53,092 bases of DNA from Candidatus Pacearchaeota archaeon. GTDB taxonomy: Archaea; Nanobdellota; Nanobdellia; Pacearchaeales; GW2011-AR1. Location: assembly GCA_016866995.1 (NCBI GenBank), contig VGKQ01000005.1, positions 1-53,092 of the forward strand, given 5' to 3'. Below are positions 10,196 through 18,488 of this stretch, in pieces. Below the pieces are notes generated by a model that was given only the letters and a program-made list of their open reading frames with translations, had not been told where the DNA came from and made no database searches. The position numbers were made by a program, and so were the translations under genes. Each line of letters begins with the position of its first letter. The stretch's first letter is position 1.

Positions 10196-10862
10196 CATCA
10201 TCCTTCTCATTACTCCAATAAAATCCCTCTTTTCTGAGCATGCACGCAAGGCATTTCCCGCAGTGAATATTTTTTACATAGCACGAGTGAGTATTTTTAA
10301 AATTAACTCCAAGCTTTTTCCCAAGCAAAATAATGTCTTCCTTGTCCATACTTATCAATGGAGCAATAATTTTTCCCTTGAAATTTCCCAATTTTCCAAG
10401 CTTGTTCATTTCAAAAACAAATTCCTTTGTTGTGTCAGGATAGCTTTCTCTTCCCTCATTCTTAAACCCGAGAAAAATATCATAAATTTTTTTTTCTTTG
10501 ATAAACATTGACTCGGCAAGGGCAAGTGCATACACAATAAAAACAGTGTTCCTGCATGGCACATAATACTTCGTGCTTTCTTTTCTTGTATCTTTTAGCT
10601 CTTTCCTTCCAATTTTCTTGATTTTTCCGGGCTTATTTATCAAAGAACCTGAGATTTTTCCCAGCCATTTTAAATTAATTTCAAAAAATTCTGCCCCAAC
10701 CTTTCTTGCTGTTTTTCTTGAGCATTCTCTTTCTCTTTTCACTGATTTTTGATTATAATTAAAAAATAAAATTATAATTTTCCTGTATTTTTTCTTTTTA
10801 ACATAGTAAGCAGTTGTTACAGAATCTATTCCGCCAGAGCACAAAACAATTGCATTTTTCAT
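10179..10862 (-). CDS. queC: 7-cyano-7-deazaguanine synthase family (QueC)
   Basis: AIVLCSGGIDSVTTAYY PP-loop and C-terminal Cys motif CYVKNIHCGKCLACMLR. Confidence 0.85.
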   Translation of the reverse strand: MKNAIVLCSGGIDSVTTAYYVKKKKYRKIIILFFNYNQKSVKRERECSRKTARKVGAEFFEINLKWLGKISGSLINKPGKIKKIGRKELKDTRKESTKYYVPCRNTVFIVYALALAESMFIKEKKIYDIFLGFKNEGRESYPDTTKEFVFEMNKLGKLGNFKGKIIAPLISMDKEDIILLGKKLGVNFKNTHSCYVKNIHCGKCLACMLRKEGFYWSNEKDDAIFSP

Positions 10863-10912
10863 ATATATTCTATTTTCACAATGTTTATAAGTTTATTTTT
10901 TCTAGTCAAGGC

Positions 10913-11107
10913 ATGAAGAAAAAAGCCAGCGAGTTAAGAAAAGGAGACAAAATTATTATAGGAAGCGAGATTCTTGTGATAGAAACAATAGAAGTGTCTG
11001 GAATAGGCAAACAAGGAGTTCAGAAATGCAGGATAGAAGCAAAAAAGCCAGATGGGGAAAAAATAGTTCTTGTACGTCCTTCTGATTATCCATTAGAAAT
11101 AAAATAA
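10913..11107 (+). CDS. Single-domain translation factor IF5A/EF-P N-terminal (KOW-like) protein
   Basis: 64 aa MKKKASELRKGDKIIIGSEILVIETIEVSGIGKQGVQKCRIEAKKPDGEKIVLVRPSDYPLEIK; resembles aIF5A domain I; no second OB domain. Confidence 0.6.
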   Translation: MKKKASELRKGDKIIIGSEILVIETIEVSGIGKQGVQKCRIEAKKPDGEKIVLVRPSDYPLEIK

Positions 11108-11133
11108 TAAAATAATAAAATAATAAAATAAAA

Positions 11134-12033
11134 GTGATAGATATAATAATAACATCATATAACGAGCCCAAGTCAACTTTAAGAGCAGTAAATGCTTTTC
11201 TGAAGCAGAAAATTAAAAATTTTAGGATAACTGTTGTTGACCCTTTTCCAGAGGTTGAAAAATTTCTAAAAAAGAATATTAAAAGCAAAAATTTTATCTT
11301 TTTTCTAGACCCTGGAGAAGGAAAAAGCTATGCCCTCAATCTCCTATTTCAGGAATACTCTTCTGAAAATAAAGATGATATTTTTATCATGACAGACGGG
11401 GATGTTTATGTTTCTGACAATTCTGTTTCTGAAATCCTTAAAGCTTTTAAAGACAAGGAAATCGGATGTGTGACAGGAAAGCCGGTTTCTATCGACTCTA
11501 GAAATTCAAAGTATGGATTATGGGCGCAGACTGCTTTTGCAGGGATAGACAAGACGCGAAAAAGATTATCAAGAGAAAAAAAGTTTTTTGAATGTTCAGG
11601 ATACTTGTTTGCAATTCGCAAATCAGTAATTTTAGATTTTCCTCTCGAGACATCAGAAGACAGCATTATTCCTTTTTTATTCTGGAAAAAAGGATATAAA
11701 ATTTTCTATGCAGAAAAAGCAGAAGTTTATGTTAAAAATCCTGACAATTGGGGAGACTGGCTTGCTCAAAAAGTAAGAAATATCAAGGCTCACGAAAATC
11801 TTAATAAAATTGCCCCTGACATGCCCAGAACAAAATCATTTTGGAATGAAATTAAGGAAGGTGCTTTTTTTGCAATAAAGCAGCCAAGAAATTTCCGTGA
11901 GTTTATATGGACTCTTGAGCTATACTTTGCAAGATTATATCTTTATATGAAGGCTTTTCGAGAGTTGAGAAACAAGAAATATGCAGACGGGTGGAGAGAA
12001 ACCAAAATTGAGTCAACTAAGACTCTTGACTAG
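11134..12033 (+). CDS. GT2 family glycosyltransferase (GTG start)
   Basis: IDIIITSYNEPKSTLRAVNAFLKQ, FIMTDGDVYVSDNS. Confidence 0.85.
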   Translation: MIDIIITSYNEPKSTLRAVNAFLKQKIKNFRITVVDPFPEVEKFLKKNIKSKNFIFFLDPGEGKSYALNLLFQEYSSENKDDIFIMTDGDVYVSDNSVSEILKAFKDKEIGCVTGKPVSIDSRNSKYGLWAQTAFAGIDKTRKRLSREKKFFECSGYLFAIRKSVILDFPLETSEDSIIPFLFWKKGYKIFYAEKAEVYVKNPDNWGDWLAQKVRNIKAHENLNKIAPDMPRTKSFWNEIKEGAFFAIKQPRNFREFIWTLELYFARLYLYMKAFRELRNKKYADGWRETKIESTKTLD

Positions 12034-12060
12034 CTTATCTTTTAGCAATTTTTCAAAACT

Positions 12061-12810
12061 TTACTTTATTGATAATGTGGACCATAAAACTCTGAAATAG
12101 TTTTTATAACTCTCTGCTAGGTTCTTATCAATTATTCTTATTGCAAAAGGAAACTCTTTATACCAAAAAATTATAACAATTCTGTCTCCATAAATCCAAT
12201 TTGATGCAGGGGATTCGTAAGTTGCAGGCATATATCTCACACGAGTATATCTCATTCTTGAAAATTGTTCTCCTCTTTTTATGCCCTCTTCTGTTCTTAC
12301 ACACATAACATTTAATTTTATCCTCATTTTCTGCCTTTCTTTCTCAAAAGAATGTACTTTAAATCCTAATATTTCTGGCCCTTTTCCAGGAACATTAAAG
12401 GCAAACCATTCTTTTTTCTGTCTTAAGACATCATTTAATATAGTCTTTATCCCTTCTCTCCCCTCTAAAATCTCTACTACAGGCTTCTTCTCTTTGGGTT
12501 TATGGAGTTTTATGAGTTCTGGAAGAATAGATGAAAAATTTTTCTCCTTTTCCTTGAGTATGGAAAGAATTTTTATTGGTTCTATTGCTCTGTAATATCT
12601 TAGATTATTCTTCAAAATATAAGAAACCATTCCCTTTTTTTCAAGATCAGACATTATTGTATACAATAAACTACGATTAATGCCTGTTTTTTTAGCAATC
12701 TCTGAAACAAGAGAATCCCCCATTTCCAACAAGGCAAGATATACTTTTGTTTCTTTTTCATTTAATCCAATTTCTTTTAATTTTTCAATTTCCATAACAA
12801 TTACAGACAA
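12061..12810 (-). CDS. TrmB family transcriptional regulator
   Basis: IGLNEKETKVYLALLEMGDSLVSEIAKKTGINRSLLYTIMSDLEKKG. Confidence 0.88.
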   Translation of the reverse strand: MSVIVMEIEKLKEIGLNEKETKVYLALLEMGDSLVSEIAKKTGINRSLLYTIMSDLEKKGMVSYILKNNLRYYRAIEPIKILSILKEKEKNFSSILPELIKLHKPKEKKPVVEILEGREGIKTILNDVLRQKKEWFAFNVPGKGPEILGFKVHSFEKERQKMRIKLNVMCVRTEEGIKRGEQFSRMRYTRVRYMPATYESPASNWIYGDRIVIIFWYKEFPFAIRIIDKNLAESYKNYFRVLWSTLSIK

Positions 12811-12826
12811 TTCATGTTTTTAAATG

Positions 12827-12849
12827 TTGTTGTTAATTATAAACAACAA
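12827..12849. promoter_or_regulatory. Palindromic operator candidate between trmB-like gene and radical SAM gene
   Basis: ttgttgtt-aattata-aacaacaa: perfect 8-bp arms, 7-nt spacer, just upstream of the regulator. Confidence 0.55.
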
Positions 12850-12895
12850 AGATTTATAGAGCAACTATGTATGGATAATGTAGGGGTGATAGCAC

Positions 12896-12915
12896 CTCAG
12901 AAGTTTAATTCTGAG
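12896..12915 (+). promoter_or_regulatory. 5' leader hairpin before the radical SAM gene
   Basis: ctcagaa-gtttaa-ttctgag, perfect 7-bp stem, about 10 nt before the ATG at 12926. Confidence 0.5.
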
Positions 12916-12925
12916 TAAATTGAAA

Positions 12926-14425
12926 ATGAACAAAACAAAATTATTGTTAGTATATCCGGAAGTAGAATGTAGTGTGACTAGTGCACATACATATTCTTTG
13001 CCACTCGGATTAGGCGCAATAGCAACATATTGTAAGGAAAAATTCGGAGATTCATTAGATATAAAAATTTTAGATGGGTCCCTTTTAAATCATGAAGAAC
13101 AATTAAGAGAAACAAAAAGATTTTGCCCCAATATTACAGGAGTTAATCCTACAATAGCTAGTCAAAGAAAAGCATACGAGATTGCTAGGTTAGCAAAAGA
13201 TCTGGGTTCTTTTGTTGTTTTTGGCGGAGTTCATTCTAGTGCTACCTGGGATAATGGCAAGGAAGGAATGTGGATAAATATGCTTACAAACAGAGATTTT
13301 ATTGATGGGGTTGTTCTTCATGAAGGAGAAATTCCAATGTTTGTTATTATAAACAGACTAAGAGAAAGAGGTGTTTTGGAAGATACTTGTTTTGAAGGAA
13401 TTCCTAATTTTGCCTTCAAAGATAATGGCGGAAAAATTCATAAGCCTTCTTTAATACATGTACCTCATTTAAATAATTTACCAGATATAGACTACTCTTT
13501 ATTTGACTTAAAAAGATTCTTTGAACAAACAGAAAGCAGAGGATTTGGGAAAGCAGTCACTTATTATGCTGGAAAAGGATGTGCAAAAAGGGGCGGAAGA
13601 GATTTAAAGAGATTTTATACTTTTGATGAATATAATGCTCTTGTTGCAAGTATGGATATTTGTACTTTCTGCGGAAGAAATGAATTAGGATTCAGGAATA
13701 TGGAAGAAGATAGAGAGGCGAAAGTTTTAAGAGAGCTTCATGATAGATACGGCGCGAGGGGATTCTTTAATGTTCAAGACACTATAAATTTAGGGCATAC
13801 TTTTCCTCTCGGACTAAATGATTCTTGGTTTAGATTATTCATAGGAACAGAAAGCATAACTCCTGAGAATATAGCAAGATTAAAGCAGAGATATGGTCCA
13901 AATCTTATTTTCCAGGCAGGTGTTGAATCTGCAACTCCAGAGATGAGAAATGTTTTTGGAAAGACAGAAATAGATGCAGGAAGTCTAACACAAAGAGTAG
14001 AATTAATGAGGGATGAAGGAGTACAACTTCATGCAAGTTTTATTTTAGGAGGAAGAGGAGAAACCAAAGATTCTATGAGAAGAACAACAGAATCTGCAAG
14101 AAGATTAGCGGAGTACAATAATGTTACTTGGATTTTAATAAGCCCACAACTCATACTGCCTGGTTCTCCTGACTATAAAGCATTCTTGCAAATGCCTAAA
14201 ATGTATAGAAGATATGCCAAAGAAGATCTCATTGATATTCCTCGTATAAATCAAGATTTTTTGGGGCAGTTTAGTCCATCTCTAAGAAGAGGAGATGTTT
14301 TAGAAGAAATAAGACAAACCTTCGAGGATATTGGAACTGAAAGGAAAGATGTAATTCTAGATGTTAAAGGAGTTGTAGGAGATGAAGAGAGTTATATTAA
14401 ACCAAATAGACCCTATGCTAGTTAA
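12926..14425 (+). CDS. B12-binding radical SAM-like protein with atypical Cys motif
   Basis: B12-like N-terminus (VVFGGVHSSATW), GKGC(X26)CTFCGRNELGFRN, downstream ESATPEMR and HASFILGGRGET. Confidence 0.8.
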   Translation: MNKTKLLLVYPEVECSVTSAHTYSLPLGLGAIATYCKEKFGDSLDIKILDGSLLNHEEQLRETKRFCPNITGVNPTIASQRKAYEIARLAKDLGSFVVFGGVHSSATWDNGKEGMWINMLTNRDFIDGVVLHEGEIPMFVIINRLRERGVLEDTCFEGIPNFAFKDNGGKIHKPSLIHVPHLNNLPDIDYSLFDLKRFFEQTESRGFGKAVTYYAGKGCAKRGGRDLKRFYTFDEYNALVASMDICTFCGRNELGFRNMEEDREAKVLRELHDRYGARGFFNVQDTINLGHTFPLGLNDSWFRLFIGTESITPENIARLKQRYGPNLIFQAGVESATPEMRNVFGKTEIDAGSLTQRVELMRDEGVQLHASFILGGRGETKDSMRRTTESARRLAEYNNVTWILISPQLILPGSPDYKAFLQMPKMYRRYAKEDLIDIPRINQDFLGQFSPSLRRGDVLEEIRQTFEDIGTERKDVILDVKGVVGDEESYIKPNRPYAS

Positions 14426-14428
14426 AAA

Positions 14429-14575
14429 ATGAACAACAATAAATTCACAATAACCAAGAAAATTGCAAAACATGGCAGACAAGCTGTAATCATAGTCCCA
14501 ACCATGCTACAGGACAAGCTTTCCCCTGGAAAGCTTGCAGAGATAACAATAGAAGTCTTACAAACTCTTGACTAA
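14429..14575 (+). CDS. Small AbrB/SpoVT-like protein
   Basis: 48 aa MNNNKFTITKKIAKHGRQAVIIVPTMLQDKLSPGKLAEITIEVLQTLD; swapped-hairpin AbrB-like pattern; not in the ORF track. Confidence 0.55.
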   Translation: MNNNKFTITKKIAKHGRQAVIIVPTMLQDKLSPGKLAEITIEVLQTLD

Positions 14576-14980
14576 TTTTTTAATCTCGCTCTCAAGTTCA
14601 TTCAAGCTTGTTGTTATTTTTGTTGTTCCTGCAATAATTGCAGAAATTTCTTCTATGCTTTCTTCTGGCTTTCTGTCTGTTTTTATTGCTATAACCGGGA
14701 TTTTTTTTGAGTAAGCATATCCCATCTCCCATGCTGTTCCTGCCCCAACATTAAACCCATTCAGACTTGCAATTAAAAATTTGCAGTTTTTGAATCCTTT
14801 CAAGTCTCCTCTTGCAATTCTCTTAATATCTTTCATACTTTTCCATAAACCACAATCACGATGAGGCAGGAAAGTTTCTAATCCAAGTTTCTTGCATAAT
14901 TCATCAATTTTCTCAAGAAAATTCCTTTCTTCCTGAGTGCATAATGGCCCTGCAATATATACTCTGAATTTGTTATTCAT
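14558..14980 (-). CDS. Nucleoside 2-deoxyribosyltransferase family protein
   Basis: VYIAGPLCTQEERNF, LPHRD, NGFNVGAGTAWEMGYAYSKKIPVIA. Confidence 0.85.
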   Translation of the reverse strand: MNNKFRVYIAGPLCTQEERNFLEKIDELCKKLGLETFLPHRDCGLWKSMKDIKRIARGDLKGFKNCKFLIASLNGFNVGAGTAWEMGYAYSKKIPVIAIKTDRKPEESIEEISAIIAGTTKITTSLNELESEIKKLVKSL

Positions 14981-15013
14981 AAGCTTTATAATTTAACATA
15001 GTTAATAAGTTTT

Positions 15014-16018
15014 ATGAAAATATTAATCATAAAATTAGGAGCAAAGGGCGATGTTGTTCGGACTCTCTGCATTCTTCCTGCCTTAAAGGAAAAATATCCT
15101 GATTCAGATATTTCTTGGATTACAAAAGAAAATACAGCTGGTTTTCTTCAAGATAATCCATACATCAAAAAAATTTTAACTCCAAATGAAGAAATAAACC
15201 AAAAACCTCTGGTTTTTGATATTTTAATTAATTTTGATATAGATGAAGAAGCCTGCCAGATGGCTGAAAAAATATCAGCAGAAAAAAAACTCGGCTTTTA
15301 TATGAAAGATAATTTTCCTGCTGCTTTTAATCTTGGCGCAGAATATTATCTTAACACTTTATTTGATGATGAGCTTAAAAAATCAAACAAAAAAACATAT
15401 CAGGAAATGATGTTTCAAGCTGCCGAACTGGAATGGAAAAAACAAAAATCAGAAATTTTCTTAAATAAAAAAGACAAAAAATACGCACAGGATTTTCTCA
15501 GGAATAATATGATAAAAGGAAAGATTATTGGAATTCATTTAGGAGCAAGCCCAAGATGGCCGTCAAAAGCATGGCATCCTTCTCAAGTTAAGGAATTTAT
15601 TATCAAATCAAGAAAAAAGGAGTATAATATACTGCTTTTCGGAGGCCCTGATGAAATAAACAGATACAGCAAATTTGCAGAAGAGCTTGGAAATGAAGGA
15701 ATAAAAATTTTTCTTAATAATCCTCAAAACTCAAACAAGGAATTCTCGTCTCTTGTAAATATATGTGATATGATGATATGTTCAGACTCCCTTGCTCTTC
15801 ATGTTGCTCTTGCTTTGAACAAGCCAGTTATAGGACTATTTTTCTGCACATCTCCTGATGAAATTGAAGATTATAATTTGCTGAAAAAATTAGTCTCTCC
15901 TATGCTTAAAGAATTTTTTCCTGAAAAATCAGACTTATATGATGAAAATCTTGTGAAAAGCATTTCTGCCTCCCAAGTATTCAATGAGGCAGAGAAGATA
16001 CTAAATAAAAATAAATAA
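15014..16018 (+). CDS. Glycosyltransferase family 9 (heptosyltransferase-like)
   Basis: IKLGAKGDVVRTLCILPALKEKYP, IGIHLGASPRWPSKAWHPSQ, CDMMICSDSLALHVALALNKPVIGLF. Confidence 0.88.
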   Translation: MKILIIKLGAKGDVVRTLCILPALKEKYPDSDISWITKENTAGFLQDNPYIKKILTPNEEINQKPLVFDILINFDIDEEACQMAEKISAEKKLGFYMKDNFPAAFNLGAEYYLNTLFDDELKKSNKKTYQEMMFQAAELEWKKQKSEIFLNKKDKKYAQDFLRNNMIKGKIIGIHLGASPRWPSKAWHPSQVKEFIIKSRKKEYNILLFGGPDEINRYSKFAEELGNEGIKIFLNNPQNSNKEFSSLVNICDMMICSDSLALHVALALNKPVIGLFFCTSPDEIEDYNLLKKLVSPMLKEFFPEKSDLYDENLVKSISASQVFNEAEKILNKNK

Positions 16019-16019
16019 T

Positions 16020-16421
16020 ATGGAAAAAGTTGTTAACGGAATAATACTTGACAAGAATAAATTTCTTATAATTAAAAGAAAATCAGGATTGCATGCAGGA
16101 AAATGGGCATTTCCAGGAGGAATTTTGGAGAAAGGGGAAAGCGAGGAAGAAGCATTAATCCGCGAGATTAAAGAAGAAGTTAATCTTGATGTAAGAAAAA
16201 TAAAAGAAAAAATAGGCAAATATAATTACAAAAGAGGCAACAAGTTGGTAAAAGGAAATTCATATCTTGTTTTTGTTGATAATTTTAATGTAAAAATAAA
16301 TTCTGAAATTTCTGATTTCGAGTGGGTTTCAATAGAAGAGCTTGAAAAATTTGAGCTTGCTCCTGGAATTGAAGAAGAAGCCATGAAGGCTTTATATGAT
16401 AAAAAAATAAATAAGATATAA
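16020..16421 (+). CDS. NUDIX hydrolase
   Basis: GGILEKGESEEEALIREIKEEVNL (Nudix box). Confidence 0.9.
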   Translation: MEKVVNGIILDKNKFLIIKRKSGLHAGKWAFPGGILEKGESEEEALIREIKEEVNLDVRKIKEKIGKYNYKRGNKLVKGNSYLVFVDNFNVKINSEISDFEWVSIEELEKFELAPGIEEEAMKALYDKKINKI

Positions 16422-16422
16422 A

Positions 16423-16899
16423 ATGGAAAAAATTAAATCAATTTCTGAACTTGCTGAAACAATTCAAGATTTAAAACAGCAAGGCAAAAAAATAGTATGG
16501 ACAAATGGTTGTTTTGATTTGCTTCATGAAGGGCATATTAAATACTTGAAAAAAGCCAAGGAGCAGGGTGATTTTCTTGTTATAGGCTTAAATTCAGATT
16601 TATCAGTAAAAAGGCTTAAAGGAAAGAACAGGCCGGTAATTTCCGAGAAAGCCAGGGCAGAAATTCTTGCGTCTCTTGAATGTGTTGATTTTATAATAAT
16701 TTTTGATGAAGATTCTCCTGCCAAATATTTAAGCATGCTCAAGCCAGATGTTTATGTTAAGGGAGGGGATTATACTATTGATACTATAAATCAAGATGAG
16801 AGAAGGATTATTGAAAATTATGGCGGAAAAATATTTATAACAGGATTAATTGCGGGAATTTCAACATCAAAAATAATAGAAAAAGTAAAAAGCCAATAA
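16423..16899 (+). CDS. RfaE2/HldE-C-like nucleotidyltransferase
   Basis: VWTNGCFDLLHEGHIKYLKKAKEQGDFLVIGLNSD, YVKGGDY. Confidence 0.88.
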   Translation: MEKIKSISELAETIQDLKQQGKKIVWTNGCFDLLHEGHIKYLKKAKEQGDFLVIGLNSDLSVKRLKGKNRPVISEKARAEILASLECVDFIIIFDEDSPAKYLSMLKPDVYVKGGDYTIDTINQDERRIIENYGGKIFITGLIAGISTSKIIEKVKSQ

Positions 16900-16944
16900 A
16901 AATACAAAGCAAAGTAATAAAAACTCATTAATTTTTAAAAAAAG

Positions 16945-18471
16945 ATGAACAAAGAAGAAGCAAAAGAGAAAATAAGAGCGTGGCTTAAAGACAGGCATAA
17001 TCTTGCATTTCTTGCAATTCTTTTATTTGCAGTAATACTCAGATTATATTTTTTCTCTCTTACTATAAACCAGCCATTATGGTGGGACGAGTCTGAATAC
17101 ATGCTAAAGGCAAAAAATATAGCCTTGGGAACTCCAGATACTGGCTGGACACAGCTCCGTCCTTTCTTATTTCCTTATTTCTCTTCAATATTTTTTTATT
17201 TTGGATTTGGCATTGGATTCATAAAATTTATTCTTATATTATTGTCAATAGCAAATATTATTCTAGTTTATGTAGTAGGAAAAAACTTGTTCAGCAAGAA
17301 AGCAGCATTAATCGCAACCTTTCTTTTTTCTGTTTTTTATCTTGACTTGTTCTGGGGAAACAGAATTGGAACAAATTCTCCTGAATTATTTTTCGGCTTG
17401 CTTATTTTCTTCTTTTTTCTTCAATACTGGAAGCATGGAAAAGAAAACTATCTTATTCTTATTTTCCCGCTTACAGCAGTAGGTTATCTTCTGAGATTTA
17501 CCTCTCTTCTTTATCTTCTTATTATAATCTTATTTTTGCTGATTGTAAAAAGAAAAGAAGCATTCAAAATCAAGAAACTAAATTACTCTCTGCTTATTTT
17601 TGTTATTATTGCAATTCCTGTCTTTATTTTTGCTTTTTTAAGCGGAACAAATTTATTTTTGAATCTGCAAAATGCACTGCAGGGAACAACATTATACCGA
17701 GGATTTAGTACAGCAATTCCTGTCACTTTCAAGTATATGAATCTTGTTTTCTTCAGTCTTCAAGGCAAGCCATTCACAGGAATATTTTACTTGTTAAATT
17801 TTCTCTTGTTTGCTCTCTTTATAATTGGCTTGCTTTCATTTTACAAACTTTTTTTAATGCTTGATGATGTATTTTCAGGAGGAAAAAAATACTCAAATTA
17901 CTTGTTAATTTTAATATGGCTGATTATAGCTTTATTATTTTACGGCTCTGTAATTGATATTTTTGATGATAGGTATTTTCTTATGGCGTTTCCAGCAATC
18001 TTTCTTGTTATAGGGTTGGGAGCAGAGAGCATATTTAACATTATAAAAAAATCCAGCAAGTATCTTTCAATTATAGTTATAGTTGCAGTTCTGTTGCTAG
18101 GAGGATATTCTCTTATTTCTCATTCTGATGAAATAGTAAAATTCAAGTTAAATACATATGACAGCCTGAAAACAGCCGGCTTGTGGATAAAAGATAATTC
18201 ATCTCCTGGAGATTTTATAATCAGCTCTGCAGTCCCTCAACTAACTTATTATTCTGAAAGAAGCACTTTTCATTTTAATTCAACTCAACAAGAATTCTAT
18301 AACTTCATTCAAGAAAAAAAGCCAAAATATGTAATTTTAACAGCCTGGGAAAAATCTCCGGATTGGGTTTATAAATGGTATCAAAATAATTCTGATATCG
18401 AGCTAGTTAATGCGTTTGCTTCAAAAGACACAGCACAGCCAACAACAATAATTTACAAATTAAAAATTTAA
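16945..18471 (+). CDS. Multi-pass membrane glycosyltransferase (GT39/PMT-like)
   Basis: NQPLWWDESEYMLKAKNIALG, many TM helices. Confidence 0.78.
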   Translation: MNKEEAKEKIRAWLKDRHNLAFLAILLFAVILRLYFFSLTINQPLWWDESEYMLKAKNIALGTPDTGWTQLRPFLFPYFSSIFFYFGFGIGFIKFILILLSIANIILVYVVGKNLFSKKAALIATFLFSVFYLDLFWGNRIGTNSPELFFGLLIFFFFLQYWKHGKENYLILIFPLTAVGYLLRFTSLLYLLIIILFLLIVKRKEAFKIKKLNYSLLIFVIIAIPVFIFAFLSGTNLFLNLQNALQGTTLYRGFSTAIPVTFKYMNLVFFSLQGKPFTGIFYLLNFLLFALFIIGLLSFYKLFLMLDDVFSGGKKYSNYLLILIWLIIALLFYGSVIDIFDDRYFLMAFPAIFLVIGLGAESIFNIIKKSSKYLSIIVIVAVLLLGGYSLISHSDEIVKFKLNTYDSLKTAGLWIKDNSSPGDFIISSAVPQLTYYSERSTFHFNSTQQEFYNFIQEKKPKYVILTAWEKSPDWVYKWYQNNSDIELVNAFASKDTAQPTTIIYKLKI

Positions 18472-18488
18472 GATAAAAAATCAAAAAA

